From: Antedon bifida
Lineage: Eukaryota; Echinodermata; Crinoidea; Comatulida; Antedonidae
Assembly: GCA_963402885.1 (NCBI GenBank)
Contig: OY727099.1
Location: 15,767,001-15,831,000 of the forward strand
Direction: 5' to 3'
DNA: 64,000 bases
The notes under the pieces were generated by a model. That model ran no database searches. It saw only the letters and a list, made by a program, of their open reading frames with translations, and was not told the origin of the DNA. Shown here in pieces: positions 14,601-29,600 of this stretch; the first letter of the stretch is position 1; every line of letters begins with the position of its first letter. The position numbers were made by a program, and so were the translations under genes.

Positions 14601-17600
14601 CAGAAATCCTTTAAATTCTTTGGGATGTTAACATTTGTTGTTATCAATAACTCCCTGTTTGTATGGAAAAAAATTCAAAAAGATAATTTAAAAAGATAAT
14701 AATGGAAATTAATTTTCATATAACAGTAGGTGTATCAAAGCTGTTGGAGATAAATTGAATGACTACTGGAATGAAAAAAGAGAGAATGTTGAAGCAGCTC
14801 GAACAACTCACCAGTTCCTTGGATCTACTAAAGATGAGTATGTACTTTTATAGTTTATCATATAGTCGTCGTATTTTTGTATTCTAAAGCTGCTTGCTAA
14901 AGTGAAATTATTACTTTTTTTTTATTATTCTGGTCAATGATTATACAGACAAATATGCTAAGGTAGGTGGGGACACCCAGCTTCAACATCGTCCACATAA
15001 TAAAAAATTGTCTATACAAGATTATTAAAACTACAGTTTACTATTAATGCACAATTATATAAACACTTTATTAAGATTTAATTTTAATTGTGATTTGTTA
15101 CAGCCTTCCTGACCATACTTGGGTTCAGTGCGATTACTGTTCCAAATGGCGTAAACTTCCAGACTCGGTTTCAAATGACAGTCTTCCAGATTTGTGGTCC
15201 TGTTCAATGAATAAAGATCTTGCTCGACGGTAACTCTTCTATTAAGATAAAGTCCAGTTCAAACTGTTATCGAATAACATAAAACTTCCCTTTTTAGTGT
15301 TATTTTTCATGTACTGTGTAAAAAAAAGTATAAAAATCTTCAATTTGATTTTTTTTGGGTATTTTTGACAATTTACATTGTATTATAGTCATCAATTCTA
15401 CCACTCAAACTTGATCTGTGAGTTCACTATTATTAGCCGAGCCAGGGCACAACAAAACACTTTTTTGATGCTTTTAGACAAATTGATGAAGAATCTAAAT
15501 CAATATGTTAAACCAGGGGTAATTCTCAACAGTTTTCTATCATGGGCCAGATTGTAATTTACTAATGTCGTGGGCCACATAATAGAATGTGAAGTTACAG
15601 GTGGGGCACCAGTCGTATAACAAGGGCCTTGTGTCAAGGAGTGCAAAAATAATAATTTTTCCGATTACTATCTTTACGAAATATGTATCCAGGACCTCAT
15701 GCCCACCATAGTTGGGGTTAGATAAGAACATTTTGAAAAATAGAACTGATAGGTCCCTGGAAATGGCACTTAAAATTTGAAATATGACAAAAATGTATAA
15801 GGACCAGGCTGAGCTAAGAAAATTAGAGCTGCTAGGTTCCCGCGTTCAATGCTGGCTACTATTGAAAGCCCTGCTTACAGGAACCATGGTGCGAAGGCTG
15901 GAATTTCATGGGCATTATGGGTACAAGGTTCAAGATTCAATTTATTGTCACATAATATTACATACATGAAATTTTGTTTTCCTGAGCTTAGAAACATAGA
16001 TACAATACAATTTAAAACGCAATATAAAAACGTAACACCTTAACTAATTATCTTGAAAAATGTACATGTCTTTTCTTTATTTTTTTTAGCAGTAGCTATT
16101 TGCAGGCTGTATGAAATGCACTTGGAGCTGCATTTGGCCTGCAGGCTGCCTGTTCAGAACCCCTGTGTTAAACTTTGCTTTTATTTATGTTTTTTCATTA
16201 GTGATTGTAATGTTCCTCAAGAGCCAGAAAATTCAGATGATGAAATTTCCAAACCAACATATGACAAAAGTTATAAGAAAAGAGAAGCGTAAGTACAAGA
16301 ATTTTTAAAAAGTGGTTTGCGCAGATTCGCAACCCCAACTTTTGAGATACTAAGCCTTGACATTCAATGTGAAAAAACTGCCTGAATCCTGTTGATTTTC
16401 GTCTGAAAAAAATTCCAGTCGGGAGGCCAGATAATTTTTTTTCAACACAGGACGGTAAACGGTAAACTGTAAACGCTAAACATCGTACCTTAATTATTAT
16501 TTATATGGATCGTAAATACACATAATATTTATATAAAATACAAAAAGATGACAGTCCTCTCCTACTACTACTACTACTACGCTATCTGATGAATAGGGGA
16601 AATCTCCAAAAAAAATTTTGCGGGTAGAATTTTTTTTTTTTTAAACAAATCCACCCGGGCGCTCAACCGGAAACAAGCTATTTTTTATTTTGGCCCTACC
16701 TACCAAACGATACATAGGTCTACTAATCTTTCTAGTTCTAGTTTTCCCATGACCTAGAGGATTGTAGGGGTGTAACAGATGAGATACAGTGCACCAAGTC
16801 CTTCCATAGAGGAATTAGTAAGTTGGCATAAGCCATATCTACCAGTGGTGGCGGGGTTTTGCTGGATAGCCGTCATTGGTTTTCCTGAACTGACGCCCTT
16901 GTAGTTGGTTTTTGTGTTGGTACCAACTGGGTGTCCAACCACCCTCCAAACCATGCTTCTAAAGAGTTGGTGGGAGTACCGGTTTAGTCGCCGGTGAGTG
17001 ACAGTGGCTGTGTGTGTGTGGACTAGGGTCTCTAGAGGGCGCTTCATGGGAGCTGGTTGCAATTTTCTTGTGCTGCTACCAAGACATCATTGGACCGTTC
17101 TGGATATATTTTTTATCGCATTTTGACTGTTTTTGTAGGCATTACTAACTTTGTATTTATGTGTATTGACTATCACAGATATGCCATCTTGAATTTTAAT
17201 CGGGATTTTTAACTCATGATTGTGACTTTGTGGATTTTTACCATGTATCTTCTGAGGTATTATTGGTCTACTCTGCCATTTGTGATTTTAACATGCATCC
17301 GGATTTTTAACATCCCTAACATGGATGAACCTGTTGAATTGGATCGACTATGGATTACTACTCGGATGTCGGATGTTTCAAGTATTAATGATTCTTCTGT
17401 TCCAGGGGAACCCATTTGGTCATCTAGCCCAAAGCCTAAGAAAGATCAGTGTAACTCCAAAATGAACTCAAAACCAAAATGCAAAGATCATATTACCAAC
17501 TTGAAATTCTCAACATAAACTTTCAAAGTATTAGTGCTAAACGTCACATATTTGAAACCATTTTTACTACGGAAGACCCCAATATTGTGATTGGGACGGA

Positions 17601-20600
17601 GTCTTGGCTCAGTTAAACCATTGCATCTGGTGAGGTATTTCCGTCAACTTATAATGTACAGTCTTAAAATCGAAAATCATTTGACCACCGAGATTTTCCT
17701 CTACGCAAAAGCCAAATTTGCTGATAGTGATATAAGAGTATTTCAACACCATGGATGCTGTTATGGAGAATTCTAGCTCTGTTGAGGAATCGCACAACTC
17801 CTTCAATAAGTAGAGACATCAACAGAAAGAAGCATAAAAGTGCCAAAAAGTATTGCTCTGCAAACTGCTGGGCAAAATTAAAAAAACTCTGCCGCCAGAC
17901 TGACCGAAAGATCCGTAAAGCTCATAAATCCTACATCAGAGATGTTGTTAGTGCTAGCCTAAAGACTGAGAATACCAGATTCTTCGGGAATTTTGTCAAA
18001 TCCAAGACAAAAGAAGTATCTGGTGTTTCACCATTACACGTGAATAGAAATGTCATCTCTAGCACCAAGGGATAAGCCGATACACTCGACCATCAATTTT
18101 TCTACTGGGCTTGAGTCAAGACATACCAAAGCTTGCAGTTCCATGGACTGTCTTAACCGCTCACGCACTTATCTTTATCAAAATTCTTGTTCATAAAAAA
18201 TATAAAAAAAGTCGTTTCCATTGAAAACCAATAGTAAATTGTATTTTTTTAAAGAAATACAGTAAGAGACATTCACTAGATAAATTTAGAATAAAAAATA
18301 ATGGCAAAAAGATCGACGTATCGGAACCATCATGGAACCATTCTCAAGAACAAATGAGTAATATTAACAAATATACAAAATACAAAGCATCAAATGGTGA
18401 CAAAAAATATTTAAACAACTAGTTACAAACTCTTATCCAAATAGGAGAAGTAGCTAAACCATATTCAAGATGAATTCTAGTATGTATTTAATTCAGGTTT
18501 TTTTTTCAGTACATAATAATCAAATTTGGGAACATAATCTATATATAAATTATGGTTAATTCTGACATAGGCGAGCACAATCCAAAAAATTCGGTACAAA
18601 TCTCCGCCATGGATACCTACCTTATCTATCTCAGATGTACTGCGAAACGTAGATTTGATAACATTAGTTTTCACATCGACGCTATTGTTCCATATTTCTA
18701 TCTTAGGAAGATATTATAAAGGGTTTTATAAGAAATTTTCTGATTTCAATCGATAAAATTTAACTCTACGCGCGGTAGAAGTAATTTCCAGGTTCAAGGT
18801 AAGGTGTGTAATCCCCTTGCAAGTTCCCTGCATGGTTGGTTTCAACCCTCCCTGTTTCAACTAAGTTGGCCGTTGGTGTTTGGTGGCGATAGCCATTTTG
18901 GTTTTTTGTTTGTTTTCGGACCGCGCGTGTGAAGGTATAGTAATTAATACATAAAGATCAAATTAAATATATTCATAAAACATAGGAGTAAATTGTGGGA
19001 AATAATTATATAAAATGACATCGAGCGAATTGATGTCATTGATGTCTTTTGTTTGAAATTGAATGAAACCCAGATAGCTGAGTTGTTGAGTAAGCTGACA
19101 GGACTTTATGTATACTGTGCGCTGTCTGTGTCCCGTCAGGACCCTGGGATACTTCTGCCCATGTTGCAAGCCGTCTAAAACATATTCCTTCTTAGGCCAA
19201 AACGGCTCACTGTGTCGCGGAATAATGTATTAATTATACCAATTAGGATGGTATTTATTTGAATAAATGCCCGGAAGACCTCCTCAATAAAACATCACTT
19301 AAATAATTATCGCCACTCTCCCAAACCTCCCAAACCCCCCCCCCCCCAATCCAAATACCATCTAATAAACGCCCATCCACATTTATACACACAATATTGT
19401 ATTATATTTATAACACAATTATACTATTTTTAGTAGATTTCATCGGACTGTTATCTACAATTTACCAAGCATTTGTTATTCTTTTTTACCACTTTTCAGG
19501 CCTTGTCTTTTAAGGCGAGTGAGTGTGATCACTCACCTGCACTCCTAAACTGTCCTTGAGGAGTGCGATTTACAACACCCTTAAATTTGGCAAACTTCTA
19601 CACACCAAAATACAAACAGCACACCTACAGCACCCCTGTATATATTGAGGAGTACAATTTGTAGCACACCTATAATTTTCAAAAGACAAGGCCGGACTTT
19701 TCATATCTACAATAAACACTTTATGTAAATTAATTATCTAAGACACTGAAACAGGTTTAGTGAGTAGGTTTAGTTTTACGAATATCAAAAGCATTTAAAT
19801 AATGGTAACCGTACAGGCCAGAATGTCCTTCTAAAACTTTTTACCCGAGTCATTATCATTCCGAGAACCATCGTCTACACGTCCTAGAGGGGGAGCGAGC
19901 GAAGCGAGCTCACCATCTAGTATATATAAATTTACGTAAGATCAAAATTCGGTAATTCGCTTTTAGAAATGTTACTTTATAGTTGGTACATACTTTTGAT
20001 ACTGATTTTTAACACCTAATAAAAACCAGTATACTAATTAAGTTGAGTTAGATAATTAATTATTGACCTCCGCCAAGGAGGTATATGTAGTCGATCGTGT
20101 TTGTTTGTCTGTTTGTTTGTTTGTTAGCAGTTTTTAAGTTATTCTGAATTTTTTGGTGTAGATAGGTATATACATTCAGACCTTGCCTATTAAAAATCAA
20201 GAAAATTGGTTTATTAATAACTTCAGAAATAACATAAATTATATTATTTTCAGACCCGCTAGTGTTAAAAGATAGGAGACAATTTTCAAAAGCCGACGAG
20301 CAGTCTTAAAGTAACAAGTGTACTGAAATGGCATTTTCTCGAGAACTACAAAATATCATTTTTGTACAAGAGGCAAGAGTTATAAATTGTGATTTGTAAT
20401 TGACAAAACATAATTTGATTTAATGTACAGGTTTTTTGATACGAGTAGTTTTAAAAAACCGCATTGCTGTTCTATTGTTATTCAAATTAAACTATTGTTA
20501 GTTGATAATTAGTTTTTTAGTACCACTAGCATGTGTCCTTTCTTATTTCATTCTGTAAATACCCATAACGAAATAACTAAGTATATTTAGATAGTCTTTA

Positions 20601-23600
20601 ATAGAAATAGCTCTATCCTTAGTAGGCTTAATAGGCCGTTAGTAGTTTTTTTCTCTTGGCTACTAAGGATTTTATCATAATTTCTTTGACTACTTTCTGA
20701 CTACATAAAATAGATAGGTGACATAATAGGTACTACCTATTAAAAGTACACAGTAAGTAGTTGTATCATAGTTGATATAGCACTATTTAAAGTAGGTCTT
20801 TAAGCTACACCATTGTTAGTAGTTTTTAATAGATATTTTTCACCTTAAGAGTTTTTATGTAGACTGGGAATAGTCTCCATCTATCTATATATAATAGATA
20901 TTTAGTAGGTATGAAAAAAAAGTTAAATGTAGTTTGTTAATAGGTCATAGATAGCTGTTGTCTATCTATTATAAGTAGACAGTTGATAGATGATACAAAA
21001 CTGTGTTACTCATAGATTTATAATAGACTTGTAGTAGTCTCCATCTATCTATATATAATAGATATTTAGTAGGTATGAAAAAAAAGTTAAATGTAGTTTG
21101 TTAATAGGTTATAGATAGCTGTTGTCTATCTATTATAAGTAGACAGTTGATAGATAATACAAAACTGTGTTACTCATAGATTTATAATAGACTTGTAGTA
21201 GTCTCCATCTATCTATATATAATAGATATTTAGTAGGTATGGAATATAAGTTAAATGTAGTTTGTTAATAGGTTATAGATAGCTGTTGCCTATCTATTAT
21301 AAGTAGACAGTTGATAGATAATACAAAACTGTGTTACTCATAGATTTATAATAGACTTGTAGTAGTCTCCATCTATCTATATATAATAGATATTTAGTAG
21401 GTATGGAATATAAGTTAAACGTAGTTTGTTAATAGGTTATAGATAGCTGTTATCTATCTATTATAAATAGACAGTTGATAGATAATACAAAACTGTGTTA
21501 CTCATAGATTTCTAATAGACTTGTAGTAGTCTCCATCTATCTATATATAATAGATATTTAGTAGGTATGGAATATAAGTTAAATGTAGTTTGTTAATAGG
21601 TTATAGATAGCTGTTGTCTATCTATTATAAGTAGACAGTTGATAGATAATACAAAACTGTATTACTTATAGATTTCTAATAGACTTGTAGTAGTCTCCAT
21701 CTATCTATATATAATAGATATTTAGTAGGTATGGAATATAAGTTAAACGTAGTTTGTTAATAGGTTATAGATAGCTGTTGTCTATCTATTATAAGTAGAC
21801 AGTTGATAGATAATACAAAACTGTATTACTCATAGATTTCTAATAGACTTGTAGTAGTCTCCATCTATCTATATATAATAGATATTTAGTAGGTATGGAA
21901 TATAAGTTAAATGTAGTTTGTTAATAGGTTATAGATAGCTGTTGTCTATCTATTATAAGTAGACAGTTGATAGATAATACAAAACTGTATTACTCATAGA
22001 TTTCTAATAGACTTGTAGTAGTCTCCATCTATCTATATATAATAGATATTTAGTAGGTATGGAATATAAGTTAAATGTAGTTTGTTAATAGGTTATAGAT
22101 AGCTGTTGTCTATCTATTATAAGTAGACAGTTGATAGATAATACAAAACTGTATTACTCATAGATTTCTAATAGACTTGTAGTAGTCTCCATCTATCTAT
22201 ATATAATAGATATTTAGTAGGTATGGAATATAAGTTAAACGTAGTTTGTTAATAGGTTATAGATAGCTGTTGTCTATCTATTATAAGTAGACAGTTGATA
22301 GATAATACAAAACTGTGTTACTCATAGATTTCTAATAGACTTGTAGTAGTCTCCATCTATCTATATATAATAGATATTTAGTAGGTATGGAATATAAGTT
22401 AAACGTAGTTTGTTAATAGGTTATAGATAGCTGTTGTCTATCTATTATAAGTAGACAGTTGATAGATAATACAAAACTGTATTACTCATAGATTTCTAAT
22501 AGACTTGTAGTAGTCTCCATCTATCTATATATAATAGATATTTAGTAGGTATAGAAGGAAAGTTAAATGTAGTTTGTTAATAGGTTATAGATAGCTGTTG
22601 TCTATCTATTATAAATAGACAGTTGATAGATAATACAAAACTGTGTTACTCATAGATTTCTAATAGACTTGTAGTAGTCTCCATCTATCTATATATAATA
22701 GATATAGTAGGTATGGAATATATGTTAAACGTAGTTTGTTAATAGGTTATAGATAGCTGTTGTCTATCTATTATAAGTAGACAGTTGATAGATAATACAA
22801 AACTGTATTACTCATAGATTTCTAATAGACTTGTAGTAGTCTCCATCTATCTATATATAATAGATATTTAGTAGGTATGGAATATAAGTTAAATGTAAAA
22901 TGTAAAATGTAGTTTGTTAATAGGTTATAGATAGCCGTTGTCTATATATTAGTGCGTGTGTATAACAATTGTTACACCCAAATTCCCGCTTCTTTTTTGC
23001 AGCAGCAGCATGCACGATGCAGATGATCAGAGAAAAAAAGGAGCATTCGCTTGTTGTAGGCCTTTTCGATCAGACCATGAATGTTTATTTTTATTCCAAC
23101 CACAATGTCAGTTTAGTGGTAAGTGAATCAATCCATATCTTTACATTTTATTTGTTAAAGTTAAAGTGTTCCTTTTTGATAGGCTAGAAGCTAGGCTAGT
23201 AGGCCTCTAGTAGGCTCTATAACCTAGCCAGGCCTGTATTAGTTAGTAGGCCTACTAGGCTACTAAGCTAGGTAGGCCCTAGCCTAGGCCTAGTCTTTTT
23301 TAAATTGCACTAGGCCTAGGCTTATAGGCCTACTAGTAGTTAGCCTAGGCCCTACATTGCCTGTTTGTTGTTCAAAAAACATTTATTTATTCAACAATGG
23401 CATTATACAGTATAATATAATTATAGGTGTGTACATAAATGAAAACATAGTAATAAGCCATAAGTTGTAGGCCTACTTCCCAGGGTTCAATTATAAAATA
23501 GATTTTTTAGTTTATAATATTAATACTAAATAGTTATACTGGGCTGCCTAGGCCTATTATCAGTTTGTTAATAGGCCTACTGTAAGCCTAGTCTATTAAT

Positions 23601-26600
23601 AGGTTATTATTGGTAGCCCTAGTATAGCTATTGTAAGTATGCAGTTGATAGATATTACAACTGTGATATTAATCTAATGCAGTATCTAGGCCTAGAGGCC
23701 TAGGTCATCTAGCTATATCTACTGTATCTATTTGTAATAATTCTTAGTAGGCCTAAGTATATAAAATAAATAGTTTATTAATAGTTACTGGCTATTATCA
23801 GTTTGTTTATAGTCTGTTAATAGGTTACTGGTAGGTAGCCCTTGTATAGCAAAATTCAAATGGCATATTCAACAAAAAAATGTTTAAACAATTATTTTTT
23901 CAGAGAGACGATCTTTAACCTATACTAGTACAAATTTGATGGTCAAGTGCAAAGATGATTAATTTATGGTGAAGTGTGCTTTTGCGTAATTAATTTTTCA
24001 TGTCAATATTGACAATATTTGGTGCACATTCAGGAATTATTTTGAATTTTGAAGTTTAAATAAAATGTATACTGTATATTTGGATACTGTGTCTTGTTTC
24101 ATTTGATAAGTCTAGATTGTTACAAAAGTGATGAGTGTTGCTCTGTTGCTCGGCATTCTTCATGTCACATGTCCAACTGAGTTAAAACATGTGCAATGTT
24201 ATGGTTAAGATATTAAGGTTTACAAATACTGTACTATCTTAATTTTTTGTTAAATAAATTTATAAAATGTATATTTGGTTACTAATGTCTTGTTTCATTT
24301 AATAAGTCTAAATTGTTACAAAAGTAACTGTTATTGTTCTGTATCTGTATTATAGCCAGAAAAGATTAGATTTTTAATTTCTGTAGATTTTAAGTATCTA
24401 AATTAACAGTAGTTAATTTATGTAGATTTTTAATAGCCAATTTATATGTAGATTTTTAATAGCCCAATAATATCTATATGTAGATTGTTAATAGCCCAAT
24501 AATAGTTATATGTAGATTTTTAATAGCCCAATAATATCTATATGTAGATTGTTAATAGCCCAATAATAGTTATATGATTTTAATAGCCATAGCCATTTTT
24601 AAGTAGATTTTTAACAGCCCAATAATAGCCAAATAGTGTAGATTTTTAATAGCCCAATAATAGCCAAATAATGTAGATTTTTAGTAGACAAATAATAGCC
24701 ATTTTTAAGTAGATTTTTAATAGCCCAATAATAGCCAAATAATGTAGATTTTTAGTAGACAAATAATAGCCATTTTTAAGTAGATTTTTAATAGCCCAAT
24801 AATAGCCAAATAATGTAGATTTTTAGTAGACAAATAATAGGCATTTTTAAGTAGATTTTTAATAGACCAATAATATCCAAATAATGTAGATTTTTAGTAG
24901 ACAAATAATAGCCATTTTTATGTAGATTTTTAATAGCCCAATAATAGCCAAATAATGTAGATTTTTAGTAGAAAAATAATAGCCATTTTTATGTAGATTT
25001 TTAATAGCCCAATAATAGCCAAATAATGTAGATTTTTAGTAGACAAATAATAGCCATTTTTATGTAGATTTTTAATAGCCCAATAATAGCCAAATAATGT
25101 AGATTTTTAGTAGACAAATAATAGCCATTTTTAAGTAGATTTTTAATAGCCCAATAATAGCAAAATAATGTAGATTTTTAGTAGACAAATAATAGCCATT
25201 TTTATGTAGATTTTTAATAGCCCAATAATAGGCAAATAACGTAGATTTTTAGTAGCTGAATAATAGCCAATTATTTAGTAGATTTGTAATAGTATATTAA
25301 TAGCCAAATAATGTCGATTTTAAGTAGACAAATTATAGCCATTTCATGTAGATTTTTAATTGCCAAATAATAGCCAATTTATACAGATTTTTAATAGCCC
25401 AATAATAGTCATTTAATTAGTAGATTTTTAATAGCCCATAAATAGCAAATTAATGTAGATTTTTAAAAGCCAAATAATAGCCAATTAAGAATCCATTCTA
25501 GATAGATTATTGGTAGTCTAATAATAGTTGTATTTAGTAGGTGTCGCCTACTAATATCATCGCGAAATATGCTAATGAGGCAAAAATCTACTAACGACTA
25601 TAAAAAATCTATCAAATATCTATCTACTAGTAGGTGATAAATAGGCGACAGCTCTATATCTACTAAGCCGGATAGACTATAAGGCTAACCGCTATAGAGC
25701 TATAACTACTAAGACTTTTTGTTATGGGTAGGTATATACCTGTACATACAGAAATGCCTATTGATTTTCAGGAAAATTGATATATTGGTCATGTCACAAA
25801 AGCTTATCTTCCGTACAATATATTAAATAGCACGCATTCTGTCTTCTTTTAACATGGACATATTCTTTGATATGGACCAAAATATTAGTAAACTGGTTCG
25901 AGCGGTTAAGCTTACTCTATGGGTTAAGGCAGGGCCGCCGCAAATCGGCACAGCTTCAAGACACTCATCGACTCCTGGTCAATCTTGATTTTAGAAAGGT
26001 CATTGTTGCCATGACGGATTTTGTTTGTATTAAAAATTATTTAAACAAATTATAAACCCCAGCAGGATTTGAACCATGTAAAGCTAATACCAAAAGCAAA
26101 AAAAGTATCATTCAACATGCTCCCTATCAGTGGATATATTTTGCCAAGTACTTCACTAAGTTTCTGAGTGCTTTCATTTGTTTGTTAGCAGGATTACTCA
26201 AAAAGTAATTACAAAATCTTTACCAAAATGAAAATACAGATAGATATGTGGTCAAGAACCACTCCATTAAAGTTTGCAGGCAATCTGGACCACGTCCCAA
26301 TTCTGGACCACTTTTTAGTATAATTTTCAGACCTGCTAGTGTTAAAACTGAAATTGCATTTTCTCGAACTACTTGTCCAAAAAACTTCATTTTTGTACAA
26401 GGGACAAGAGTTATAATTTGTGATTTGTAATTTTAAAACATAAATTGATTTAATTTACAGGTTTTTTGATACGAGTAGTTTTAAAAAACCTATTCTTTTC
26501 CTATTCTGTTTGTTTTTGGTGTTTCTGTTCTATTGTTAGTCAACAGAATCTAAAGAAAGGCGGCTACATAACCATTACACCAAATTCGCATACACATGCT

Positions 26601-29600
26601 TGTAGTGAAATTAAGCCTAAATCACAGCATTAAGACACACACAAATATATACGTGTATATATATTTTCCCGGAGAAATCTTATGTAGGAGAATTTTACAG
26701 TAGGCGGGGGTATGCACTCTCGCAGTGGCTTTCTAGTTGACGATTGAAATGAATTTAGGTTGAAATGATTTGCCCCAAAAAAGGGGTTTTTTCCGAATGT
26801 GGTATACACTGTCTAGTGGTTGTTGATGCTGAAACATACCTGCACACAATAATACGAGGATGCCTCGCTGCAGGCTATCTCTGTTTACCATAATTGTTTT
26901 TATTGCTGAATGTTGGTACAGAGCTCGGAGTACAACATCGTAATAGTAAACTATTTACAAAACTTGTAAAACATAACTTGACGGCGATGAATGGAACATT
27001 TCATCTCTCTTCCAAGTGCCAATTCTCAGGTGTAATTAATCAGTGCCCAACAAACCAGTGCTCATGGCAGAAATTTGATCCATTTTTTAACAAATGTCAA
27101 CTTTAGTCTAGTTTTCTTTTCTTGAATTAACCCCGCAACCGATTAATACAAATTCAGTGAACTGTTTGATAAAAAAGGTGGTGTCATATATTAATGCAAG
27201 CAAAGTCTTTTAAGGCACACTCTAAAGTCACATAGAGAATGTTTAAAAATAATATGATGTTGTTAAGTTAAGTTCCAATCAAAGAGCATGATGACTAGAT
27301 AGTATGTTTCCCGGCCCTTACACAAGATTTTTCTTATGTTTAACATCAACATGGCTATCATAGTGCAAGATAGAAGAAGCCCTTTGTCAGTAGGTTTTCT
27401 GTACACTCTGGTTTCTAATGTATTGTCAAATGTTTTGGATATGGTATTGGGTAATTCCTAAGAAATTAATGGAGTTATTATGAACAACTTCCATAGTAAT
27501 GTCAATTGCAGTGTGTGCATTATTTAGCGTGTCCAGAAACTTGTATGCATCATCCTTGCTGGGCATGAACACAATCGTGTTGTTAATGTATCGATAGAAA
27601 AATGGCATCTTGTTAAAAGTCTGTAAGGTCTTTTCAATGTTGCATAATAATATGTTGGCCATTAGTGGTCCGAATAGAGAACCCATGGCTACGCCATCGA
27701 GTTGTTTGCATTCAATGTAATTTAAGACATCGTCTTGTAGCTTAGATTCAATTCGCCAATACCGTAAAACCTCGAAAAGAGCCCATGTACTTCTTTTTTA
27801 GTACTCTTGGTTGGGATTCTTTCCGATAACTTTTGCAAACTAAAGAGGAGGTTTCTTTTCGAAATAAATGCTGTAAATTTTGTGAAGAATAAGTTGTAGA
27901 AGTTTTTTACTGCACCGCTTGTAAACAAACCGTCTTGTTAGGTACCTATCTGTTCAAAAGTATAAATAAGCTAGCCAATGGAAATTGGTTTAAAATACTA
28001 GGTATTACTGTAGGTTGCTAACATTTCTTGTTTCAAAATAATATAAAATATTATAATTGCATTCCACATAATGATATCTTTTCACCTAATTTGCTATTAT
28101 TGAGGAGAAAATGGTCTTGTCTAATAGTCTTCTTGTGCTGAACCCAGCTTGTTGGTAGTCGGGTAAATAAATTTCCATTGTATATTCAGGTTGAGATTGT
28201 CGATAATTTTAAGTTTCTTGGTGTGGTGATTACCAGCGATCTAAAATGGCATGATCACATATCCAAGTGTATCAAAAAGGCCCAACAATGCCTTTACTTT
28301 TTGCGTAGACTGAAATCTTTCGGAGTTAACCCTTTCATTATGTCACTTTTCAGTTATTGAAAGTGTATTCACCTTTAGTATTGTTTTGTGGTTCACCAGG
28401 TCTCAAGTAAAGATAAGTCAGATCTATGAACGTGTTGTTAAGTATGCATCACGTATCATTGGATTTGAGAAGAGCTCTATTGAATCTGTTTAAGAAAACA
28501 CATTCTATATTGCAAGATTCAACTCATCCCATGCATAATGTATTATTTGAGGTGTTACGTAATGGTAGATGTTACCGGTTAATCATTTCTTGTAAAAATA
28601 GGTTTCGTAATAGCTTTTATCCAGCTGCCATTCGGGCACAGAATGTCAGAAACATAATATATTTTATATGCAAATGGCAATAAATGGAAATTTCACTATT
28701 GAATTGATAGCTCTTGACAGCTGAATAATAATTTAACTAAATTAATGTTAATGCTTATTAAATGCAGGTTACAAATATACAAAAATCTGAAAAATTATTA
28801 ATCGATTTTGCCATTCATTCTACGTTTTAGCTTGCTTGTTTGAGTTTGAACAATACCATGAAAGCCACAGTGGTCTAATGATTAAGACACTGCATATCAA
28901 GCAGAAGGTTCCGGCGTTTGTCTTGTATACAATTTAGGAAATATTTCACAAGGTGGAAGTACTCTACCATTCATATAAATATCACCTATTGTTTTTTATT
29001 TTCATGGTGGTTGTTGGGTTTACATGCATAATATTATTTAATTTTACAACAGATTTCATCATATTTCTATAGAATAAAGGCATATTGCCTAAGTTAGAAT
29101 GCTCTTCTAAATTTAGCTGTATTATGTATATTCAATAGGGCAAAGGTAAAGCTTTGGAATACATTCCATTTACCTGGATCTGGGATTAACAGTCTCTTAA
29201 CCCAGGTTAGTTTAAGAGATTCTATCACCGAAGTGAGATCTGGCATATTGAAACCTTTCACATTTTTAATTAATGTTCGTTTTATTTTTCTTTTTTATTT
29301 ATAACAGTTTTTCTATTTTTTAAAATTATTTCCTTAGGCACCTCAATAATGCTAGCAGTATATATAAACTTTGATATTGCTAGTGTTTTTATAATAGTAA
29401 TTTTACCAAAAAAACTGAGATTCCGTCTTTTCCATAGATTTCATACATTTTGTTTGTAATTTTTTTCTCCCAATTTCTGTATTCACATAATTGTTTATCA
29501 TAACCTACATGAATTCCTAGAAATTGTACAGGTTCACTGGACCATACAATATTGAATGCTTTTAACATACCAATTTTGTTTGAACCAATCCACATACCAT

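Larger units (their letters stand above)
20560..25730. mobile_element. 5.2-kb inverted-repeat element carrying two satellite arrays
   Basis: Left end TACCCATAAC (20560) and right end GTTATGGGTA (to 25730) are inverted repeats; similarity continues inward for about 150 bp (TAGCTCTAT, CGTTAGTAG). If the outer TA is the target duplication, this would suit a TA-targeting superfamily (inference). No transposase ORF. The inside is the 164-bp array, an AGGCCTA-rich stretch and a second minisatellite. Confidence 0.65.

Noticed and set aside
16754..17062. 102-codon minus-strand frame
   Set aside because: Lies in the GC-richer 5' region of a + strand LINE and has no family resemblance; it reads as chance.
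20871..25490. CRISPR-like array
   Set aside because: Repeats are 164 bp and 35/71 bp without unique spacers, in an animal genome; these are satellites.
25880..26110. tRNA-like words (CTGGTTCGAGCGGTTAAGC and, in inverse, GGTTCAAATCCTGC)
   Set aside because: They are too far apart to form one tRNA and no acceptor stem can be drawn; at most SINE debris.
28862..28930. Functional tRNA gene
   Set aside because: A box acceptable but B box and stems too poor; kept only as a SINE candidate.
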